Shown piece by piece: positions 8,219 through 16,507 of a stretch of DNA of 64,000 nucleotides. How positions within the stretch are numbered: the stretch's first letter is position 1; the number at the start of each line of letters is the position of its first letter. A program made the translations under genes and the position numbers. Under the pieces are notes generated by a model. That model worked only from the letters and a program-made list of their open reading frames with translations, was not told where the DNA came from and made no database searches. This DNA is from Marinifilum flexuosum (GTDB taxonomy: Bacteria > Bacteroidota > Bacteroidia > Bacteroidales > Marinifilaceae), in contig NZ_RAPQ01000009.1 in assembly GCF_003610555.1 (NCBI RefSeq), positions 62,001-126,000 of the forward strand, given 5' to 3'.

Positions 8219-8938
8219 TCATTGTAATACAAATTTAATCACTGAAGTATAGGATACATTAACAGGTTTACCACGCTGTTTTCCTGGCGAAAACTTTGGT
8301 AAATTCTTAATCACACGAATTGCCTCCTGATCCAAAGAAGGATCCACACCTCGCAATACCTCAACATCATAAATGCCACCATCTTTACCCACGATAAATT
8401 TTACAAATACCCTGCCTGTAATTCCATTTTCCTGAGCCAATACAGGGTATCTTAGGCTTTTGTATATGTGCCGGTACAGTTCTGCATCGCCCTCCTTCCT
8501 GGTTTTACAAATATCAGGTCGAAAAATTGGCATTTCTTCAACAATAACAAAGATTTGAGCTTCATCCTCTTCCTCTTCTTCCGCTATAACTTCTCGAATA
8601 GGCTGAATATCCACTTCTGTTTCCTGATTGATTTCTTCCTCAACAATTTCTAATTCTTCTTCAATTTCAACATCATCTTCAACAATGGTAATAACATCCG
8701 CAACCTTGATTTTAGGAGGTAGTTTGGGTGGAGCCTTTATTTCTTCCTGCCTGGTAATCGGAACCATTTCCTCATCAATTGTAAATTCTGCTTCCGAAGT
8801 AAATTGGGTAGCTTGTTTTACATTTGATCTCCATTCAAACGAAACAAAGGTTACAGCCAGAGCCACGACCAATCCAATTTCAAAGAATAAGGATTTCCGT
8901 TTTTCCAAATCAACATTTGGATTCTTTTTAGGAATCAT
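8219..8938 (-). CDS. TonB-family energy transducer, paralogue 1
   Basis: About 239 residues if translation starts at the internal ATG at 8938 (MIPKKNPNVDLEKRKS, alignable with the two neighbours); an upstream ATG at 8962 would add eight residues. There is a short basic N-terminus, one membrane anchor (~22-37, FFEIGLVVALAVTFVSF) and a long acidic periplasmic linker with runs of Glu instead of the usual Pro/Lys repeats. The C-terminal TonB domain (~145-239) has YPVLAQENGITGRVFVKFIV and PKFSPGKQRGKPVNVSYT. TonB proteins pass proton-motive energy from ExbBD to outer-membrane receptors. It is the last and most diverged of three tandem copies. Confidence 0.88.
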   Translation of the reverse strand: MIPKKNPNVDLEKRKSLFFEIGLVVALAVTFVSFEWRSNVKQATQFTSEAEFTIDEEMVPITRQEEIKAPPKLPPKIKVADVITIVEDDVEIEEELEIVEEEINQETEVDIQPIREVIAEEEEEDEAQIFVIVEEMPIFRPDICKTRKEGDAELYRHIYKSLRYPVLAQENGITGRVFVKFIVGKDGGIYDVEVLRGVDPSLDQEAIRVIKNLPKFSPGKQRGKPVNVSYTSVIKFVLQ

Positions 8939-9127
8939 AGCTGTTCTTTTTAATGGTAACAAATTACAATCAATAATAGGAACATTTCTAGCATGATTCT
9001 CTACGAATCATGCTAAAATACTGACCTCAAGAGAGGATGAGTTCAAAGAACGTTTTACTTATTAATAGTACGAATTTTGATCTTTATTGTTTCGGAAAAA
9101 TAAATCGTTTATATTTTGATTTTCAAT

Positions 9128-9829
9128 CTATTGTAATCTGAAATTCACAAAAGCAGAATAATAAACCGGAACAGGTTTTAATCGTTGCAAACCTGGTTTA
9201 AATTTTGGCAAGCTTTTAAGTACTCGAATTACTTCATTGTCTAAAATTGGATCAACCGAACGAGTGATTTCGATATTAGAAATATCGCCACTTTTGGTAA
9301 CTACAAATCGAACATATACTTTACCCTGAATACATGATTCTTGTGCAACAATAGGATATTTTACTGATGTTTGTAAAGTTCGAAACAGATCCATATTACC
9401 CTGTTTGTAATTGTCATTTTTATCTGGATTAAAAACTGGCATGTGCTCCACTACTGCAAATGGAGTTTCTTCAACGTACTCTTCAATATCTTCCTTAACT
9501 ACTAATGGTACCTCATCATCAGGATTATCAAATGAATCCTCAGGTTCATAATCTATTCCTTCTTCTTCATTATCTACCAATAAAGGTGTAAGCAACTCTA
9601 TCTTTTTAATTTTTGGTGGTTCTTTAGGCCTTTCTGGCTCACGATATGTAATCGGTATCAACATATCCACATCGTCCAATACCTCGACAACAATATCTTT
9701 AGGTTCATCAAATGGAACCTCGTATTCGAAGGCAGTTAAAACCAACACAAAACTGAAAATCAATCCAAACTGCAGAAACATGATTCTTTTCTTCTCCAAA
9801 TTATATTTAGCATTCTTTTTCTCTTTCAT
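9128..9829 (-). CDS. TonB-family energy transducer, paralogue 2
   Basis: 233 residues, built like its two neighbours: basic N-terminus (NAKYNLEKKRIMF), membrane segment (~19-38), a proline/lysine patch (REPERPKEPPKIKKIE), an acidic linker and a C-terminal TonB domain (YPIVAQESCIQGKVYVRFVV, PKFKPGLQRLKPVPVYYS). The VVEHMPVFNPDK motif before the domain is the local form of the Bacteroidota VEQMPEFPGG motif, without the Gly-Gly. It has the same orientation as the flanking copies and a 66-base gap to the next one upstream. It carries one cysteine (SCIQG) not found in the others. Confidence 0.88.
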   Translation of the reverse strand: MKEKKNAKYNLEKKRIMFLQFGLIFSFVLVLTAFEYEVPFDEPKDIVVEVLDDVDMLIPITYREPERPKEPPKIKKIELLTPLLVDNEEEGIDYEPEDSFDNPDDEVPLVVKEDIEEYVEETPFAVVEHMPVFNPDKNDNYKQGNMDLFRTLQTSVKYPIVAQESCIQGKVYVRFVVTKSGDISNIEITRSVDPILDNEVIRVLKSLPKFKPGLQRLKPVPVYYSAFVNFRLQ

Positions 9830-9895
9830 AGCTCTTTGAACTAAAGGTTCAACAATATTCTACAACTAACTTCTTAGTTAATATCTATAAAAAAA

Positions 9896-10600
9896 TTATT
9901 GTAGCACAAACGAAATATATCCACTAAACCAAACACTTACTGGTTTATTTCTTTGTTTTCCAGGTTTAAACTTAGGCAGATTACTTACTACTCTAATCGC
10001 TTCCTTATCCAAAGATGGGTCAACAGAACGAACTACTTTAATATTAGCAATTTCACCTGTTTTGGTCACAACGAATCGTACAAACACTTTTCCTTGTATA
10101 CCATTTTCTTGAGCAATTGTAGGGTAACGAGTCATTTTCTGCATGGTAATGAACAAATCACGTTGTCCTTGTTCGTATGTTTTGTTCTTTTTAGGATTAA
10201 AAATTGGCATCTGTTCTACTTTCACAAATGGCGTATCTTCATCAACTTCTTCTTCATCTTCATTCACAGCAACAATATCAAATTCATCATCTTCTGATAA
10301 GCTTGCATCTTCGATCTCAAGATCTTCAATTTCTTCGTCATCATCTGCCAATAAAAGTTCTGCTAATTCCATCAACTTTACTTTTGGCTGTTCTTTGGGT
10401 TTTGGCTTATCCTGAACAGTAACAGGGATAATTTCATCCGTTTCTTCAAGGATATCCATGGTCAACTCCTCTGTTTCGGCAACTGGTGTTTTGTACTCAA
10501 AAGCAGCCAAAACAATTAAAAAACTGAGTAGAAAACCGATTTGTAAGAACATTCCTCTTTTCTTTTCTAAATCGTAACGGGGGTTCTTTTTTACTTCCAT
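9896..10600 (-). CDS. TonB-family energy transducer, paralogue 3
   Basis: 234 residues: NPRYDLEKKRGMF, membrane segment (~19-38, IGFLLSFLIVLAAFEY), proline/lysine patch (KPKPKEQPKVK), strongly acidic linker (~85-130) and a TonB C-terminal domain (YPTIAQENGIQGKVFVRFVV, PKFKPGKQRNKPVSVWFS). The 27 bases after its stop resemble the bases after the blaR1 stop (TTCTTAGTTAATAT on the plus strand at 9871 and 10673), so gene and flank were probably duplicated together. It is the copy nearest to blaR1. Confidence 0.88.
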   Translation of the reverse strand: MEVKKNPRYDLEKKRGMFLQIGFLLSFLIVLAAFEYKTPVAETEELTMDILEETDEIIPVTVQDKPKPKEQPKVKLMELAELLLADDDEEIEDLEIEDASLSEDDEFDIVAVNEDEEEVDEDTPFVKVEQMPIFNPKKNKTYEQGQRDLFITMQKMTRYPTIAQENGIQGKVFVRFVVTKTGEIANIKVVRSVDPSLDKEAIRVVSNLPKFKPGKQRNKPVSVWFSGYISFVLQ

Positions 10601-10698
10601 AACATTGAATTTTGGTTAGACAATAAATTGGTTTTGGGTGTTATTCCTAAAGAATTAGTCATAAGAACTAATTTCTTAGTTAATATACGTAAAAAATT

Positions 10699-12513
10699 TT
10701 ATTTATTCAAAGCAAAACGGATAGGAATTGTATAACTCACCTTAACTTTAATTCCTTGTTGCTCTCCAGGAATCCAATAAGGCATACTATTTATAACACG
10801 AAGAGCCTCTTCATTTAATTCCACATTCGCACCTTTTATAATTTTTGCATCTGAAACACTGCCATCTTTATTTACATTGAATTTTACATATACCTTCCCT
10901 TCATAACCTTGCTCAGCAGCTAAAATCGGATATCTCAAATTTCTGGCAACCCACTTTCTTAAGCTTCCATTTCCTCCAGGGAATTCTGGCATTTTCTCAA
11001 CAACAGTATATTCTTGATTGCAATTTTCTAATTTCGCTAAATTATCAGTATGATAATCCGAAGCATTTTTAATTCTTGCAAGAACTGGTTTTCTAATTAA
11101 TATAGGTTGTTCAATTGCAAAATCTTTCAATTTAAAATCAACTGGCAATGTATAAGCTACATTTACCAAATTGCCTTTGTGCTTACCTGGTGTCCATTTA
11201 GGTAATCCCTTTACCACTCTCAACGCTTCCTTATCCAATTCAGGAGAAACACCTTTATTTACATATACATTTTTAACTTCTCCTGATTTCCCAACAACAA
11301 AACTTACAAACACCTTTCCTTCCGTTTTGTTTTTCTCTGCCTTTTTAGGATATCTCATTTCATTGGTGATATACTTTTTCAATACATTAATACCACCAGG
11401 GTATTCAGGCATTTCATCAGCAATTCTATATATTTGATTAGGACTTACTTCTTCCTTATGCTTTAATGCTGAAATACCACTTGTAGCTGATCCTTGAATA
11501 AAGTGCAATTCATCATCGTATGTTGAATATTGTCTGTCTGAAAAAGAATAAAATTGTTTTAATCCATCAGGAATAAATTCTTTAAATGAAAAGTTTTGGG
11601 AATTTTTTTTCTCTTCTTCAATCGTAAAAGCGAATGCTGATAGTAATACCAAAACAATTGGAAGCAACAATAAAAGCTTAACCAATGCAATCTTTGGAGT
11701 TTTAATTTTACCTAACATCGAAATTCTTTTCTTCAATGTTGATTGACCAAAGTTATTTGCCAATCGGAACAAATCTCCTCCTGCAAATTGATTGACAATA
11801 TGCATTTTGTATTCATTCGGATTAACCGAACCATTCACCACCTTATCGTCAGCTAAATACTCATGTACTTCCTGAATAGAACTTTTGTACATCCAAACAA
11901 ATGGATTAATCCAAAAAACTACTGTAAGCACCTCCAACACTAAAAGGTCAAATGTATGCAATTGATCCACATGCACTCTTTCATGTGCCAATATGGAAGC
12001 AAATCCTGGCTTTTTATAGTCCTGATTGCTTACAAAAATTGCATTTAAAAATGAGAATGGCGGATAATCATCCTTCATTACTACCAACTGAACTCCATTC
12101 TCACGAATTCTTTTATTTGTTCTGGTCCAAATAAATAATTGAATCAGGTTCTTAAGAAAACGAAGAGTTAGTAGTAATAATCCAATCAGGTATACAAATC
12201 CAATATATTGATACCAATTAATATGATTATCAGCAGTAACCACAACTTCCTCCAACATATTTGCACTTAAATATTGTTGAGAAGTTAATACCACCGCATC
12301 AAGCATTGCATAGTCTGATGTTACCGGATTTGATTCTAACTGAAAAGGTATTTTAAGAGATGGGATTAGTAACGAGGCGGCCAGAGTCAGCATCAAGAAC
12401 ACACGGTTGATCCTGAAAAAGGTATCCCTTTTCAGAAACAACCAATACAAGGCATAAAAGAATGCCATGCAAATTGCTGATTGTAAAAAATATAGAATTA
12501 CGCCTGTTACCAT
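10699..12513 (-). CDS. BlaR1-type M56 metallopeptidase fused to two TonB C-terminal domains
   Basis: 604-residue inner-membrane sensor protease. Membrane segments lie near 5-25, 36-52, 104-125 and ~270-290. The zinc protease motif HERVH is at 177-181, with a downstream glutamate in VHEYLAD, as in BlaR1/MecR1. The periplasmic part carries two TonB domains, near 355-450 (MPEYPGGINVLKKYI, PKWTPGKHKGNLVNVAYT) and 505-604 (MPEFPGGNGSLRKWV, PYWIPGEQQGIKVKVSYT). M56 proteins with one TonB domain are common in Bacteroidota; they are thought to cleave the partner BlaI repressor. It starts 12 bases after the blaI stop. The signal sensed is unknown; there is no penicillin-binding sensor domain. Confidence 0.9.
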   Translation of the reverse strand: MVTGVILYFLQSAICMAFFYALYWLFLKRDTFFRINRVFLMLTLAASLLIPSLKIPFQLESNPVTSDYAMLDAVVLTSQQYLSANMLEEVVVTADNHINWYQYIGFVYLIGLLLLTLRFLKNLIQLFIWTRTNKRIRENGVQLVVMKDDYPPFSFLNAIFVSNQDYKKPGFASILAHERVHVDQLHTFDLLVLEVLTVVFWINPFVWMYKSSIQEVHEYLADDKVVNGSVNPNEYKMHIVNQFAGGDLFRLANNFGQSTLKKRISMLGKIKTPKIALVKLLLLLPIVLVLLSAFAFTIEEEKKNSQNFSFKEFIPDGLKQFYSFSDRQYSTYDDELHFIQGSATSGISALKHKEEVSPNQIYRIADEMPEYPGGINVLKKYITNEMRYPKKAEKNKTEGKVFVSFVVGKSGEVKNVYVNKGVSPELDKEALRVVKGLPKWTPGKHKGNLVNVAYTLPVDFKLKDFAIEQPILIRKPVLARIKNASDYHTDNLAKLENCNQEYTVVEKMPEFPGGNGSLRKWVARNLRYPILAAEQGYEGKVYVKFNVNKDGSVSDAKIIKGANVELNEEALRVINSMPYWIPGEQQGIKVKVSYTIPIRFALNK

Positions 12514-12525
12514 TCACCGATATAT

Positions 12526-12900
12526 TTAAGAGCTTTGCTTTTTAATTTGCTCTTCAACCATTCTTTTAACCTCTTCCAATTCCGATAAGCTTACCTGTTC
12601 TTCCTTTGCGAAGAAGGATACCATATCACGGTATGAGTTCGAGAAATAATTTCTTACAAATCCTTTCATGAATTTGCGAGTGTACTCTTTTTTGGTAATT
12701 AATGGGTGGTATCTATGACTTTTACCGAATGCAACATGTCCAACAAATCCTTTTTTCTCAAGAATTCGAACAATTGTTGAAACTGTATTGTAAGCTGGTT
12801 TTGGTTCAGGAATAAGCTCGATTACTTCCTTTACAAAGGCACTTTCAAGTTCCCAAAGGATTTGCATCACCTGCTCTTCAGCCCTAGTTAATTCTTTCAT
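12526..12900 (-). CDS. BlaI/MecI/CopY-family transcriptional repressor
   Basis: 124 residues: an N-terminal winged helix (LTRAEEQVMQILWELESAFVK; PKPAYNTVSTIVRILEKKGF) and a C-terminal dimerisation helix. The sequence around residues 40-70 (HVAFGKSHRYHPLITKKEY) is the usual BlaI wing and linker. It represses its own operon by binding a dyad and is inactivated by the BlaR1-type protease encoded next. As first gene of the blaI-blaR1-tonB-tonB-tonB run, it probably controls all five genes. An inverted repeat 70 bases upstream is a plausible operator. Confidence 0.9.
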   Translation of the reverse strand: MKELTRAEEQVMQILWELESAFVKEVIELIPEPKPAYNTVSTIVRILEKKGFVGHVAFGKSHRYHPLITKKEYTRKFMKGFVRNYFSNSYRDMVSFFAKEEQVSLSELEEVKRMVEEQIKKQSS

Positions 12901-12969
12901 TATTATTTGTATTATTTAAAGTGGGACAATTCGTTTTTGTTTCTTAAATCTATTTTTTGACTTCTGACT

Positions 12970-12991
12970 TAAATATAGAACTATATATTTA
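12970..12991 (-). promoter_or_regulatory. Candidate BlaI operator
   Basis: Dyad TAAATATA-N6-TATATTTA, with an inner repeat TATAG-AA-CTATA at 12974-12985. It begins 70 bases upstream of the blaI ATG. BlaI/MecI proteins bind short AT-rich dyads, so the position suits an autoregulatory operator. No binding data. Confidence 0.45.
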
Positions 12992-13065
12992 GTTTTCCAA
13001 TACTGATGAATAAAAATCAGCAATAAAATCAATAAGCCTCTAATTAGCTTTATGTAATCGTATTA

Positions 13066-13848
13066 TTATTTGCTTATTTGAAATGAATCTGCATCAAGAT
13101 ACACCGGAAATTTGGCTCTAAAATCATTCAATTGACTCAAACTTATGCTGTAAGTCTGAATATTTGTTTTATAATCTTCACATTTTGCAAGAAGCTTTCC
13201 TTTGGCATCGAACAAGGATGAATCACCCGAGTATGATAAATTCATTCCATCTTCACCTACCCGATTCACACCCATCACATAGCTTTGATTTTCAATTGCT
13301 CTTGCTTTTAACAGGATATTCCAAACCTCTCTTCTAGGCTGAGGCCAGTTGGCAACATACAGCAATAAATCGTAATCATCAACCCCTCGGCTCCAAACGG
13401 GAAAACGCAAATCGTAACATACCAATGGGCAAATTCGCCATTTTCCAATATTAAAAATCACACGCTCGTTTCCTGCCTGAAAATGCATTTGTTCCTCTCC
13501 CATTCGAAACAAGTGTCTTTTATCGTATTGAGCTAAAACTCCTTCTGCATTTACAGCATATAACCTGTTGTAATACTCAGAATTTTCTTCAACAATAATG
13601 CTTCCCAGTATTACTGCTTGAAGCTGCGATGCCCATTTCTGCATCCAATTAATTGTCAGCTCAGCAAATGGCGAAACCTTGTCTTTATCCTTCATCAAAA
13701 ATCCAGAGGTAAACATCTCAGGTAAGATGATTAGATCACTTTCCTCCTCAATCTTCCCAAAAAGATCAGAAAAATGATTCAAATTGCCTTGTACATCTCC
13801 CCAAATCAATTCGGATTGAACCAAGCTAACTTTTAACAGATCGGACAT
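13066..13848 (-). CDS. yafV: Omega-amidase, nitrilase superfamily (YafV/Nit2 type)
   Basis: About 260 residues from the ATG at 13848 (an ATG three codons upstream is also possible). The nitrilase catalytic triad is clear: Glu in LPEMFTSGF, Lys in YDKRHLFRMGEE, Cys in PLVCYDLRFPVWSR. These stretches, and VANWPQPR and ARAIENQSYVMGVNRVG, match E. coli YafV closely. Omega-amidases hydrolyse 2-oxoglutaramate and 2-oxosuccinamate, which arise as side products of glutamine and asparagine transamination. Cytoplasmic. It lies four bases downstream of the acyltransferase gene and probably shares its transcript. Confidence 0.9.
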   Translation of the reverse strand: MSDLLKVSLVQSELIWGDVQGNLNHFSDLFGKIEEESDLIILPEMFTSGFLMKDKDKVSPFAELTINWMQKWASQLQAVILGSIIVEENSEYYNRLYAVNAEGVLAQYDKRHLFRMGEEQMHFQAGNERVIFNIGKWRICPLVCYDLRFPVWSRGVDDYDLLLYVANWPQPRREVWNILLKARAIENQSYVMGVNRVGEDGMNLSYSGDSSLFDAKGKLLAKCEDYKTNIQTYSISLSQLNDFRAKFPVYLDADSFQISK

Positions 13849-13860
13849 AACAAACAAGAT

Positions 13861-14409
13861 TTACAAGCCAGTAGAAAATTTCTCAGGATGTTTTGGCTTT
13901 GAGTTTATATAATTACTCTTAATAACTTTCATATCCTCATCAACATTACCTGTTGGATAAAAAGGTTCTCCACAAGTTAAGGTTTTATCCTCATAATTGA
14001 TTTCCGCCAGGTAAATGGGAACATTTGCTTTTAAAGCGATAAAATAAAACCCTTTCTTCCACTCTGGTCTCAAACTCCTGCTGCCTTCCGGCGCTATTGA
14101 AATGTATAAGGATTCTCTTTTCGAAAACTCTTCAGCCAATTGGTCTGTCATATTTCCTTTTTTCGATCGATCAACTGGAATTACACCCCATGATTTTAGA
14201 AGGTATTTTAATGGAAAAATGTAAAGTTCTTTCTTCATTAAAATCGTAGTTTTCACATTGTGCGACAGAAAAGCCAACTTTCCCCAAACAAAATCCCAAT
14301 TAGAGGTGTGAGGAACTGCAATAATTACTGCTTTTTTTACTTCAGGAATCTCTCCTATATATTTCCAACCGAACATTCTCATGATCAGCCTACTGATACT
14401 TGCTCTCAT
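13861..14409 (-). CDS. PlsC-like 1-acyl-sn-glycerol-3-phosphate acyltransferase family protein
   Basis: 182 residues. The acyltransferase motif H-x4-D (HTSNWD, ~34-39) and the EGSRS motif (PEGSRS, ~107-112) are present, with a hydrophobic stretch near 75-90 between them. This short form, without a long N-terminal membrane anchor, is common in Bacteroidota and is usually annotated as a glycerol acyltransferase. The acceptor (lysophosphatidate or another lipid) is not certain. First gene of a two-gene unit with the omega-amidase. Confidence 0.85.
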   Translation of the reverse strand: MRASISRLIMRMFGWKYIGEIPEVKKAVIIAVPHTSNWDFVWGKLAFLSHNVKTTILMKKELYIFPLKYLLKSWGVIPVDRSKKGNMTDQLAEEFSKRESLYISIAPEGSRSLRPEWKKGFYFIALKANVPIYLAEINYEDKTLTCGEPFYPTGNVDEDMKVIKSNYINSKPKHPEKFSTGL

Positions 14410-14592
14410 ATTTTTTTATTGAATCTAATGCAAAACAATCAATTCTTTATCGGTAAAACAACCTTTCCTCAAAGAAAATCTCTGAAAATAGCGCAGATTG
14501 GGCCAAGTATTCCTCTAAAAATTATTTATTTTTGCAAAATCTTACTATTCTTACAATTAAATTAAAGCTTACACACTAAAAACATATTCACT

Positions 14593-15603
14593 TTGGCTTT
14601 TATACAAAAAGACGCAATTTTCTCCGGAAAATGGTTTTATAATTACTCACTGGTTATTGCCGGGGCATTTATTATGGCTGCTGGCTTTGTATTCTTTATA
14701 GTTCCGCACGATTTGGTTCCAGGAAGTATTTATGGAATCGGGATTGTAATCAACAAACTGACTCAAGGTCTGTTTCCTCAAGGTTTGTTTGGTGCATTAA
14801 ATCCTACTGATTATACCGGATTCTTCTCGAATATCCTGTACCACTTCATGGATTATTCGAACGATTTGTTTCGAAAGTTTGGAGGAGGAATTCCAGTTGG
14901 GATTGCAAGTTTGGCAATAAACATTCCTTTAAGCCTTCTTGGAATTAAAGTTCTAGGACCTCGATTTGGTATAAAAACCATACTGTCTTTTGTTTTGTGT
15001 GCTTTATTTTTGGATACAATAACAGCTTGGTGGGGCTTAGTTCCTTTGGTTGATGATGTATTGCTTTCCTGTATTTTCGGAGGTATTTTTATTGGATTTG
15101 GCTTAGGCTTAATTCTAAAAGCAAGAGCCACTTCGGCAGGTTCGGATATTTTGGCAATGATTGTTGCTAAATTCGCAAAAACACCGCTTGGGCAAACCGT
15201 AATTTATATCGATTTCCTAATCGTTTTGAGTTGTTTATACATCCAACTTGATTGGCAAATTCCTCTGTATTCACTGGTAGTACTATTTATTATAGGTAAG
15301 GTTACCGATATTACCTTGCAAGGCTCATCCTACGAAAAGGCCTTATTTATCGTATCTGATAAATACGAAGAAATCAAAAACAAGGTAATTGGAGATATGA
15401 ACAGAGGCGGTACCTTTTTAAAAGGAACCGGTATGTATGATGGAAGTGAAAAAAATATGATTTTCATGGTGGTAAACCGTCGCGAATTATCGATGCTTCA
15501 GGATTACATCCACTCGATTGATCCTGAAGCCTTTGTTACAGTTATGGAAACCAACGAAATTTTGGGAAAAGGATTTAAATCTTTAGATGATAAACCTGCA
15601 TGA
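14593..15603 (+). CDS. YitT family membrane protein with DUF2179 domain
   Basis: 336 residues. There are five to six membrane segments between ~18 and 235 (AGAFIMAAGFVFFIVPHDLVPG; IFGGIFIGFGLGLILKARATSAGSDI; the latter is the YitT signature). A soluble C-terminal DUF2179 domain follows (~250-325, with GTFLKGTGMYDG and IDPEAFVTV). Family function is not established; a transport role is often assumed. The start is TTG at 14593, the only start that leaves the first membrane segment complete; the gene then ends 48 bases before a terminator. It may be longer than the family average because of an insertion at ~62-95 (GLFPQGLFGALNPTDYTG). Confidence 0.87.
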   Translation: MAFIQKDAIFSGKWFYNYSLVIAGAFIMAAGFVFFIVPHDLVPGSIYGIGIVINKLTQGLFPQGLFGALNPTDYTGFFSNILYHFMDYSNDLFRKFGGGIPVGIASLAINIPLSLLGIKVLGPRFGIKTILSFVLCALFLDTITAWWGLVPLVDDVLLSCIFGGIFIGFGLGLILKARATSAGSDILAMIVAKFAKTPLGQTVIYIDFLIVLSCLYIQLDWQIPLYSLVVLFIIGKVTDITLQGSSYEKALFIVSDKYEEIKNKVIGDMNRGGTFLKGTGMYDGSEKNMIFMVVNRRELSMLQDYIHSIDPEAFVTVMETNEILGKGFKSLDDKPA

Positions 15604-15650
15604 TTAAGGTGAATTCAAATGTAAATAATGCAGTTCCTTATAAAACACAA

Positions 15651-15680
15651 AAAGCAATCCTCATTTGGATTGCTTTTTTA
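15651..15680. terminator. Bidirectional intrinsic terminator between yitT and the sigma-like gene
   Basis: Stem AAAGCAATCC / GGATTGCTTT with a 6-base loop. T-rich runs follow on both strands. It overlaps the last codons of the minus-strand gene. Confidence 0.88.
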
Positions 15681-16383
15681 TTTTAGCCAATACTCTTTGA
15701 AATTTTGTGGTCTGTAGTTCTTTCATTTTATCGCGTAAAATGTCTGATCCGGTAATTGGAATCTCTGCATTACCAATTTTTAAAAACATGCTGAATACCT
15801 CCCGATCTGATTCGGGAATTTCAGATAAGTCCATTCGAGATACAAATAAGCGAAGTTGCTCCTCCTCTTCTATACTTGTACTACCTGCATAGTATTTGGT
15901 AAGCAATTCGTGATAAGAAAATTCCTTTAGGATTCCTTTAGGGTCAACCTGTGCTCGAACTAACTTTCGTACTTCAGCCAACATCGACTGTACATTATTT
16001 AAGCCAAGTCCAACAATTTTGGATATCTCATCAACGCTCATTCTTGACAAAGAGCGCAAACACAAGATTTCAGCTTGAATTGGAGCCAAGTCTTTCAACA
16101 ACTCGCAAAAATGCAATAACACAGGATTCACCTCAGCATTTTGATGAAGAACTGCTCTCCTTGCAGCTTTACCTTGCATTTCATTTTTTGCCAAATCTCT
16201 GGCAATTCTAAAAACAGGAGTCAAATCGGAATGAGATAGTTCTTTCCTTTTGTTCCAACACTCTTCAAATGTTTGTTCAACGATTTGAATGGTTTGATCA
16301 GAATTCTTAAGAATACAAAACACATAGTAGTATATCTTGTTCGCATTGGAAAAGATGAACGTATTGAAGTGAGATTTGTCCAT
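15661..16383 (-). CDS. Degenerate ECF sigma-like protein with anti-sigma-like C-terminal segment
   Basis: 240 residues. Residues ~5-55 resemble sigma region 2 (FIFSNANKIYYYVFCILKNS, then VEQTFEECWNKR), and ~95-145 resemble region 4 with its helix-turn-helix (ILCLRSLSRMSVDEISKIVG, then VQSMLAEVRKLV). The tail from ~160 (LLTKYYAGSTSIEEEEQLRLF) looks like the N-terminal segment found in many Bacteroidota anti-sigma or FecR-type proteins (LLxKYxxGxTSxEEExxLxxF). It has no membrane segment. If correct, sigma-like and anti-sigma-like parts sit on one chain. Region 2 is weakly conserved, so promoter recognition may be altered or lost. Confidence 0.65.
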   Translation of the reverse strand: MDKSHFNTFIFSNANKIYYYVFCILKNSDQTIQIVEQTFEECWNKRKELSHSDLTPVFRIARDLAKNEMQGKAARRAVLHQNAEVNPVLLHFCELLKDLAPIQAEILCLRSLSRMSVDEISKIVGLGLNNVQSMLAEVRKLVRAQVDPKGILKEFSYHELLTKYYAGSTSIEEEEQLRLFVSRMDLSEIPESDREVFSMFLKIGNAEIPITGSDILRDKMKELQTTKFQRVLAKIKKQSK

Positions 16384-16466
16384 TAGTCAAGTAGTAGTTG
16401 TATCGCTTGATACCAGTTTAAAAAAATAGATATACTTACAGGGCTTGTAAATGTTACAAAACGCAA

Positions 16467-16493
16467 GAAAAAAGCGAGTATTTAAACTCGCTT
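16467..16493 (-). terminator. Intrinsic terminator of the downstream short-chain dehydrogenase gene
   Basis: Stem AAGCGAGT / ACTCGCTT with loop ATTTAA. On the minus strand it is followed by TTTTTTC, just after the gene ending at 16508. Confidence 0.8.
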
Positions 16494-16507
16494 CAAATTA
16501 CATTTTT

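Noticed and set aside
9841-9895. Terminator between the tonB paralogues
   Set aside because: The AACTAA/TTAGTT hairpin is short and is better explained as duplicated gene flank; the cluster is likely read through.
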